From: JBDSRX01 sp047445235
GTDB lineage: Bacteria; Patescibacteriota; Dojkabacteria; J137
NCBI GenBank assembly: GCA_047445235.1
Contig: JBLGEO010000060.1
Span: 1 to 10,080, forward strand
DNA: 10,080 nt
Direction: 5' to 3'
Shown: in pieces, positions 6,735 to 10,080 of the stretch
Layout: each line of letters opens with the position of its first letter
Numbering within the stretch: position 1 is the stretch's first letter
Translations under genes and position numbers: made by a program
The notes under the pieces: generated by a model
What the model saw: only the letters and a program-made list of their open reading frames with translations
The model's database searches: none
Told to the model about the DNA's origin: nothing

Positions 6735-7628
6735 ATGTCCAAGTTTAAACTTCCAGAAAATTACGAAGGAATTGTTTATCAAATAATTCGTCCTACAGGG
6801 TTACTAGACCCTAATATTGAGGTTCGTCCAACACTTCCGGATGCTTTTTTAGCTTTAAAGAAAAGTCTAGAGGAAAGAGATCTTAAAGATATGCCTATAT
6901 TAGCAGAGGCATACTGGGAAAGAACACAGGTTCAAGACCTGATTCAAGAAGTAGAGGCAACAGTCAAAAAAGGTCTAAGAGTTTTAGTGACGACTTTGAC
7001 AAAAAGAATGTCGGAAGAGCTTTCAGACTTTCTTGTAGAGAAAGGTGTTAAAAGTAAATATATTCACTCAGATATAGACACAATTGAAAGAGTTGAAATT
7101 TTAAAAGATTTAAGACTTGGAAAATATGATGTACTAGTTGGAATCAACTTACTTAGAGAAGGTTTAGATTTACCAGAGGTCTCACTTGTTGCGATTTTAG
7201 ATTCAGATAAAGAAGGTTTTTTAAGATCTCAAACCAGTTTAATTCAAACAATCGGAAGAGCTGCTAGACATTCTGAGGGTAGAGTTTTAATGTATGCAGA
7301 TAAAGTGACAGATTCGATGTTTGCAGCCATTTCTGAAACAAGAAGAAGAAGAGCGATTCAGGAAGCTTACAACACTGAGCACGGAATTACTCCTACGACT
7401 ATAAAAAAAGAAATTCGAGACCAACTTTCGAAGTTCAAAAAAGAAGGTGCTGAGGAAGAAAAAGAGAAAGATTTACTAAAAGTTGCAGAAAGTTATAAGG
7501 CAATGCCTAAAAGAGAGAGAGGAAAGTTTATTAAAGAACTTCAAATGCAAATGCAAATATTTGCAGATATGCTGGAATTCGAAAAAGCTGCAGAGTTAAG
7601 AGATATTGTAGATGATCTAAAGAATTAG
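6735..7628 (+). CDS. UvrB C-terminal half (second helicase domain plus UVR motif), N-terminal half missing
   Basis: UvrB is the DNA-damage verifying helicase of nucleotide excision repair, usually ~660-700 residues. This 297-residue protein corresponds only to the part after the SATP block of motif III. It starts MSKFKLPENYEG and continues IIRPTGLLDPNIEVRP (17-32), RVLVTTLTKRM (82-92, motif IV), GINLLREGLDLPEVS (136-150, motif V), QTIGRAAR (171-178, motif VI), then a coiled C-terminus with the UVR motif (~263-295) that contacts UvrA/UvrC. Walker A, the DEAD-like box, the UvrA-binding domain and the beta-hairpin are all absent. Relative to E. coli UvrB, ~30 extra residues lie at ~34-66. The 236 bases upstream encode no UvrB. 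The frame is intact and has a consensus promoter set for leaderless translation, so it is expressed rather than simply broken. It could be half of a split gene, a domesticated fragment or a recombination relic. Confidence 0.93.
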   Translation: MSKFKLPENYEGIVYQIIRPTGLLDPNIEVRPTLPDAFLALKKSLEERDLKDMPILAEAYWERTQVQDLIQEVEATVKKGLRVLVTTLTKRMSEELSDFLVEKGVKSKYIHSDIDTIERVEILKDLRLGKYDVLVGINLLREGLDLPEVSLVAILDSDKEGFLRSQTSLIQTIGRAARHSEGRVLMYADKVTDSMFAAISETRRRRAIQEAYNTEHGITPTTIKKEIRDQLSKFKKEGAEEEKEKDLLKVAESYKAMPKRERGKFIKELQMQMQIFADMLEFEKAAELRDIVDDLKN

Positions 7629-7664
7629 CTTCCGGCATCTTCTGGCGACAAAATTTCTCCAAAA

Positions 7665-7673
7665 TGGTATAAT
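7665..7673 (+). promoter_or_regulatory. Extended -10 promoter for the lipoprotein leader or small RNA
   Basis: TGGTATAAT, with transcription expected to start at ~7680. The only nearby ATG (7678) is followed at once by a stop after one codon, so this promoter serves an untranslated leader or a short RNA rather than a leaderless gene. Confidence 0.6.
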
Positions 7674-7677
7674 ACAT

Positions 7678-7732
7678 ATGTCTTAATAATTATCTCGAAT
7701 TCATTTCCTGTAATTTAAGACATTTTTTCTTT
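7678..7732 (+). terminator. Hairpin with U-run: terminator, attenuator or end of a ~50-nt small RNA
   Basis: ATGTCTTAA (7678-7686) pairs perfectly with TTAAGACAT (7715-7723). ATTA (7689-7692) can also pair with TAAT (7711-7714). The stem runs into TTTTTTCTTT (7723-7732). It lies 50 bases after the uvrB-fragment stop, so it may end that mRNA. Because a promoter sits right before it with a start near 7680, it could equally end a very short RNA or act as an early attenuator for the lipoprotein gene. The stem is AT-rich, so its strength is uncertain. Confidence 0.5.
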
Positions 7733-7750
7733 AAAATCTAAATATGAGAA

Positions 7751-7799
7751 GAGTAACGGTTTTAGTAGGATATTATGTATCTTGCTTAAACCGTTACTC
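7751..7799 (+). promoter_or_regulatory. Long hairpin in the lipoprotein leader
   Basis: GAGTAACGGTTT (7751-7762) and AAACCGTTACTC (7788-7799) form a perfect 12-bp stem with a 25-base loop. There is no U-run, so it is not an intrinsic terminator. It lies between the U-tract hairpin and the SD of the lipoprotein gene. As a dyad it could instead be a protein-binding site. Confidence 0.5.
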
Positions 7800-7843
7800 C
7801 AAAGGTGCGGCTAATTCTAGCAATGTAAGAGAAGGAATGGAAT

Positions 7844-8593
7844 ATGTTTAAATATATTAGTATTGCAATGTTGCTGCTCTTGGCAGCCTGTGGTGGGCAG
7901 TCCCCCACCAACACACCGGAATCCCCGACTTTAACACCAAGCGCAGTACCAACTCAAGAAGGGATCCCTACAACATCGTTTTCAATTCGAGTTGGTGTTG
8001 TTCCTCAAGAGTTTATTGTCAATGGTGCTATGCTTGGGGAAATTTACAGGAGTGGGAAAGAAGTCTGTTTAAGTCTGAAGACTCCTATAGAATGCAGCGT
8101 GAAGCTTCCTTATAACAAGTTTGCTTTTTGGTCTCTTGCAGAGGAACTTCGAGTATATAATTCAAGGGAAATGGCCAACGGGGACATCGTTATAACGCTA
8201 AACTCTGAGAGTGCCACTGCAATGCAGACTGAGCAAGACAAGCGATTAGGAGGAACGGAATTAAGCTATCCTGAAGGCGAAAGTACAGATGAGAACTTTG
8301 TGATCTATGTATTGTCTGAAAATGATCAACCAGTCCAATGCTTTTACGGTAGTTTTACTACTGCTGTAAAAACAAAAGAGATTCTGATACAGTTTTCTGA
8401 TTTTTGGAAGGGTTACACCTTCTACGTTTTCAGTAGTTCCCCAGAGGGAGATCACAAAGCCGGGTTTTACAATGATAGTGGAGAGAAGCTGGAATTTGCG
8501 CCGATCCGTGCACAAAACCTTTCATTCGATTCGCAAAGCACGACCTGCTATGCACCGAAAAGTGCAATTGGAGGTTCGCTAGCAGGAAGTTAG
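7844..8593 (+). CDS. Lipoprotein, function unknown
   Basis: Exported lipid-anchored protein of 249 residues. A short signal peptide ends in lipobox LAAC with lipidated Cys16, followed by GGQS and a Pro/Thr/Ser-rich linker (~20-44) that spaces the domain from the membrane. The ~200-residue folded part has no family I recognise; it is rich in beta-like stretches and carries four more cysteines (in EVCLSL, IECSVK, VQCFYG and TTCYAP), possibly two disulfides. The start is set by the lipoprotein signal and by AGGA at 7833-7836, seven bases before ATG; this is a real SD, unlike most genes here. Composition differs: bases 8161-8220 are 50% G+C against 27% at 8941-9000 in the next gene, with CGN arginine and CTG leucine codons. 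That suggests horizontal acquisition. It is closed by a strong terminator. Confidence 0.88.
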   Translation: MFKYISIAMLLLLAACGGQSPTNTPESPTLTPSAVPTQEGIPTTSFSIRVGVVPQEFIVNGAMLGEIYRSGKEVCLSLKTPIECSVKLPYNKFAFWSLAEELRVYNSREMANGDIVITLNSESATAMQTEQDKRLGGTELSYPEGESTDENFVIYVLSENDQPVQCFYGSFTTAVKTKEILIQFSDFWKGYTFYVFSSSPEGDHKAGFYNDSGEKLEFAPIRAQNLSFDSQSTTCYAPKSAIGGSLAGS

Positions 8594-8616
8594 TAACACA
8601 ATCTCATATTTGGATT

Positions 8617-8642
8617 AAGGGCAGTCAGAAATGGCTGCCCTT
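8617..8642 (+). terminator. Rho-independent terminator of the lipoprotein gene
   Basis: AAGGGCAGTCA (8617-8627), a GAAA tetraloop (8628-8631) and TGGCTGCCCTT (8632-8642) form an 11-bp stem with one G-U pair, then TTTCCCATTT. It begins 24 bases after the stop codon. It is far more GC-rich than other hairpins here, matching the foreign composition of the gene it ends. Confidence 0.85.
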
Positions 8643-8663
8643 TCCCATTTCGCTATATTAACG

Positions 8664-8669
8664 TAGAAT
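8664..8669 (+). promoter_or_regulatory. -10 box of the amidotransferase/HEPN operon
   Basis: TAGAAT is followed by six bases and ATG 8676, with no SD. The spacing again predicts a leaderless mRNA, but the TGn extension is missing here. Confidence 0.5.
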
Positions 8670-8675
8670 ATAGAA

Positions 8676-9236
8676 ATGAAAGCCCTGATTATAGACAACC
8701 ATTCAAAATATATTGAAGCTATAAGATCTTACCTTAAGGATTACGAAATAAGTGTAAAGTCTTATCTAGAAATCAATTCTGAAGATAAAAATAACTTTGA
8801 TCTCTTTATACTTTCTGGTGGGTATGGAAGATCTCGAGTAAATAGTGATCCAAAAGTGAATTTTCAAGAAATAGACTTAGTAAGGAAAACTATGAGTCCA
8901 GTAATTGGAATTTGCTATGGATGTCAACTAATTGCAGAATCTTATGAAAGTAGAATTGAAGAACTTCCAGAAAAAGTAATAGCAAATAAAGAAATAGTGT
9001 TTATTAAGGACTTCCTTGATAAGAAAAAAGGTGATAAGATTGTCGTCCACGAAGAGCATCACTTCGCAATAAAGGAGTTAGGTGAGGATCTAGAAGCTTA
9101 TGCAATGTCAGATAATGGTTTTGAAATTATAAAACATAAGCAAAAACAACTTTTCGGTTTCCAGTTTCACCCTGAGAGGTTCCCAGAGCTTACTCTAGGG
9201 GACGAATTATTTAGCAAACTTTTGAAAAATTTATGA
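8676..9236 (+). CDS. Stand-alone class I glutamine amidotransferase domain protein
   Basis: Triad-type (GATase1) domain that normally releases ammonia from glutamine for a partner enzyme. The 186 residues are all amidotransferase: MKALIIDNHS strand, LFILSGGYG oxyanion region (~43-51), nucleophile elbow GICYGCQLI with Cys80, and FGFQFHPE with His165 and Glu167 completing the triad. The overall pattern resembles the GuaA amidotransferase subunit and related stand-alone domains, but no synthetase partner is nearby, so the substrate is unknown. HEEHHFAIKEL (~125-135) matches the region where GMP-synthase-type domains carry conserved histidines. It is the first gene of a two-gene operon: its TGA stop overlaps the next ATG (ATGA, 9233-9236), implying translational coupling. 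This TGA also shows that the standard code is used. Low G+C as in the host background. Confidence 0.88.
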   Translation: MKALIIDNHSKYIEAIRSYLKDYEISVKSYLEINSEDKNNFDLFILSGGYGRSRVNSDPKVNFQEIDLVRKTMSPVIGICYGCQLIAESYESRIEELPEKVIANKEIVFIKDFLDKKKGDKIVVHEEHHFAIKELGEDLEAYAMSDNGFEIIKHKQKQLFGFQFHPERFPELTLGDELFSKLLKNL

Positions 9237-9649
9237 ATATAATATTGATAATAGTACTAATTGCAGCAGCAATTATAGGATTTATATTTATCCTAATGCT
9301 TTTTGCTCCAGAATCTAAAGGAGAGAAATGGAAACTTAGCGCTAAGACTAACTTGAATAAAATACGTGGTTTAACAACCACTAACGATGAATCTAGTTTA
9401 AAAGCTGCAGTTATGGAAGCTGATAAATTATTAGATTACGTTTTAAAATCTAAAAAGATAAAAGGCGATACCCTTGGTGATAGACTTAAGCACTCAAAGC
9501 ATTTATTCAGCACAAGCTCTTATAACAGAGTTTGGGAAGTACACAAATTAAGAAATAGACTAGCGCACGAAATGGACTTTAATCCAAATGTGAACTATCT
9601 AAAGAGTTCTGCTAATAATCTTCTTTCAGAAATCTCAGATATCCTATAG
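9233..9649 (+). CDS. Membrane-anchored HEPN-like (RNxxAH) protein
   Basis: Residues ~2-24 are one hydrophobic helix, followed by a cytoplasmic or exposed helical domain. The core reads LKAAVMEADKLLDYVLK (56-72), GDTLGDRLK (78-86) and WEVHKLRNRLAHE (101-113). The Arg107-x4-His112 pattern with polar Asn108 is the RX4-6H signature of HEPN domains, which are often RNases in toxin and defence systems. I associate this AVxEADKLLD...HxxRNxxAHE layout with an uncharacterised family frequent in CPR genomes (from memory, unchecked). Family members may be non-catalytic. The start overlaps the amidotransferase stop by 4 bases and there is no SD, so it relies on coupling. Function is unknown; the constant pairing with an amidotransferase, if conserved, would be informative. 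Confidence 0.78.
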   Translation: MNIILIIVLIAAAIIGFIFILMLFAPESKGEKWKLSAKTNLNKIRGLTTTNDESSLKAAVMEADKLLDYVLKSKKIKGDTLGDRLKHSKHLFSTSSYNRVWEVHKLRNRLAHEMDFNPNVNYLKSSANNLLSEISDIL

Positions 9650-9683
9650 TGTCACCTATGCGTGGCGATCTAATATATACTTA

Positions 9684-9692
9684 TGGTATAAT
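9684..9692 (+). promoter_or_regulatory. Extended -10 promoter of the terminal small-ORF unit
   Basis: TGGTATAAT, with transcription expected near 9699. Its surrounding 15 bases (9683-9697) match the 18-mer at the sortase and 135-aa gene promoters at 14 of 15 positions. It produces a leader of about 144 bases before the first SD-led start codon. Confidence 0.65.
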
Positions 9693-9698
9693 TACTAC

Positions 9699-9842
9699 TG
9701 GTTAAACATGCTTCGGCTGATTATTCCAAAGTTCTAGAAATAGAACTGAACATTAAAAAGACACACGCTTGGATTATGCGAAAAACTCTATTTAAAATTA
9801 GAATTGAGTTTTTCGCATAATCATATTCACTTGGAGGAAAAG
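9699..9842 (+). ncRNA. Structured 5' leader, possible cis-regulatory RNA
   Basis: Two perfect hairpins follow the promoter. The first is AGTTCTA / TAGAACT closed by a GAAA tetraloop (9730-9747). The second is a 17-bp stem (9772-9788 with 9806-9822) around a 17-base AT-rich loop. GGAGG and the start codon follow 11 and 21 bases after the second stem. TCCAA (9725-9729) can pair with TTGGA at either 9769-9773 or 9831-9835, the latter overlapping the SD, which would allow two exclusive folds. No U-run follows either hairpin. I do not recognise a known riboswitch class. A DNA-level dyad for a regulator is the alternative for the long stem. Confidence 0.5.
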
Positions 9843-9959
9843 ATGATAAGCAGAGAGTGGTTACGGTCACAATGTAATGAAGTGAGGATTGTTTTAGTTT
9901 TGATAGGAGTTATGGGCCTAACGCGGTTATCCTTGTTTATGAAGAAATTAGGGAGATAG
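9843..9959 (+). CDS. Small membrane-type peptide, 38 aa
   Basis: A short frame with an excellent SD (GGAGG 9833-9837, five bases before ATG). The peptide MISREWLRSQCNEVRIVLVL... has a hydrophobic centre (~16-32) flanked by basic residues and ends MKKLGR, so it looks like a single-pass small membrane protein. I do not recognise a family. Its stop comes two bases before the next ATG, and the two form an operon under the structured leader. Codons such as CGG, ACG and TCC are unlike the host background. It could be a regulator peptide, a toxin-like peptide or a leader peptide; nothing in the sequence decides. Confidence 0.5.
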   Translation: MISREWLRSQCNEVRIVLVLIGVMGLTRLSLFMKKLGR

Positions 9960-9961
9960 AA

Positions 9962-10080
9962 ATGCCCCGTCAAACTCACAGACGAACTGTTAGAGATCAT
10001 AGGGATTTGTTTTTTCAGAATTTGGCAGACAAATGGCACTTCCTAACTCACAATCGTGCGTTAGGTTATGTCCTCATTGT
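9962..10080 (+). CDS. Unknown protein, 3' end beyond the window
   Basis: ATG 9962 opens a frame that stays open to the window edge (39 codons), starting MPRQTHRRTVRDHRDLFF. GGGAG at 9951-9955 is six bases upstream, inside the end of the 38-aa frame, so the two are probably co-translated. The N-terminus is strongly basic (Arg/His-rich), with CGT/CGA/CGC-type arginine codons and about 40% G+C, above the host background. It could be a nucleic-acid-binding protein, but no domain is visible yet. Confidence 0.55.
   Translation, partial: MPRQTHRRTVRDHRDLFFQNLADKWHFLTHNRALGYVLI

Noticed and set aside
7678..7686. ATG right after a TATAAT box at 7668, as in the leaderless genes
   Set aside because: The frame is ATG TCT TAA, a single codon after Met, and the spacing to the -10 box is only four bases. 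The site reads better as the foot of a hairpin.
8261..8515. 84-residue frame antisense to the lipoprotein gene
   Set aside because: Shadow of a gene with clear signal peptide and terminator; no independent support. The same holds for the antisense frames within the antiporter, YjeF-like and secreted-protein genes.
9234..9236. Recoding of TGA as glycine, known in some CPR lineages
   Set aside because: TGA ends the amidotransferase gene in a normal ATGA overlap, and no frame here needs TGA read-through.
9708..9737. Nine-residue frame (MLRLIIPKF) at the start of the second leader
   Set aside because: No SD, only ~9 bases from the predicted transcript start, and it overlaps the GAAA hairpin. 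It is too short to tell from chance, though it could be a leader peptide.
9728..9748. The stretch with TAGAAATAG resembles the tetraloop region of engineered Cas9 guide RNAs
   Set aside because: It is a simple 7-bp hairpin with GAAA loop. There are no CRISPR repeats, spacers, anti-repeat or Cas genes, and the rest of the leader does not match a tracrRNA.
9772..9822. 17-bp inverted repeat as transposon end or integron attC site
   Set aside because: No transposase or integrase, no target duplication and no second copy in the window. Position between promoter and SD suits an RNA hairpin better.
9827..10039. 70-residue frame on the minus strand near the window end
   Set aside because: It lies opposite two plus-strand frames with good SDs, and it has no promoter, SD or recognisable sequence.

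Overview
The window looks like part of a small, AT-rich genome from the Candidate Phyla Radiation (Patescibacteria). It has tightly packed genes, lysine/asparagine/isoleucine-rich proteins, a strong preference for AGA arginine codons, secreted proteins with Ser/Thr-rich surface domains beside a sortase-like protein, and a membrane-anchored RNxxAH protein of a kind I associate with this group. TGA is a real stop codon at 9234-9236, so this is not a TGA=Gly lineage (Gracilibacteria/Absconditabacteria). I cannot name the phylum from sequence alone.

Layout. Positions 1-1223 (+) hold the 3' part of a lysyl-tRNA synthetase gene. It abuts, tail to tail, a short unknown gene on the minus strand (1224-1631). 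Next on the minus strand is a CPA2-type cation/proton antiporter with a TrkA-N/RCK nucleotide-binding domain (1658-3310). A divergent plus-strand gene (3312-4568) starts one base away from it and encodes a YjeF/NnrE-like protein with a decayed C-terminal half. That gene's stop overlaps the stop of a secreted, Ser/Thr-rich protein with an FN3-like segment (4565-5788, -). A sortase-like protein (5896-6498, +) is divergently transcribed from the secreted protein.

After a 236-base gap, which may hold a decayed HNH-nuclease fragment on the minus strand, comes a surprise at 6735-7628. It is the C-terminal half of the repair helicase UvrB, beginning at the domain boundary and carrying its own promoter. 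Then come a structured leader, an SD-led lipoprotein gene (7844-8593) that is clearly more GC-rich than its neighbours, and a textbook terminator (8617-8642). A two-gene operon follows, encoding a class I glutamine amidotransferase and a membrane-anchored HEPN-like protein (8676-9649). The window ends with a second structured leader (9684-9842) feeding two small SD-led ORFs, the last of which runs off the edge.

Two modes of gene expression coexist. Most AT-rich genes lack a Shine-Dalgarno sequence, and four have a -10 box about 6-9 bases before the start codon (three of them extended, TGnTATAAT), so their mRNAs should be leaderless or nearly so. The lipoprotein and the terminal small-ORF unit instead have long, hairpin-rich leaders and clear SD sequences. 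The most interesting candidates are these two leaders (with a possible ~50-nt sRNA in the first), the half-UvrB gene, the sortase homologue with Ser where Cys is expected, and the amidotransferase/HEPN pair.
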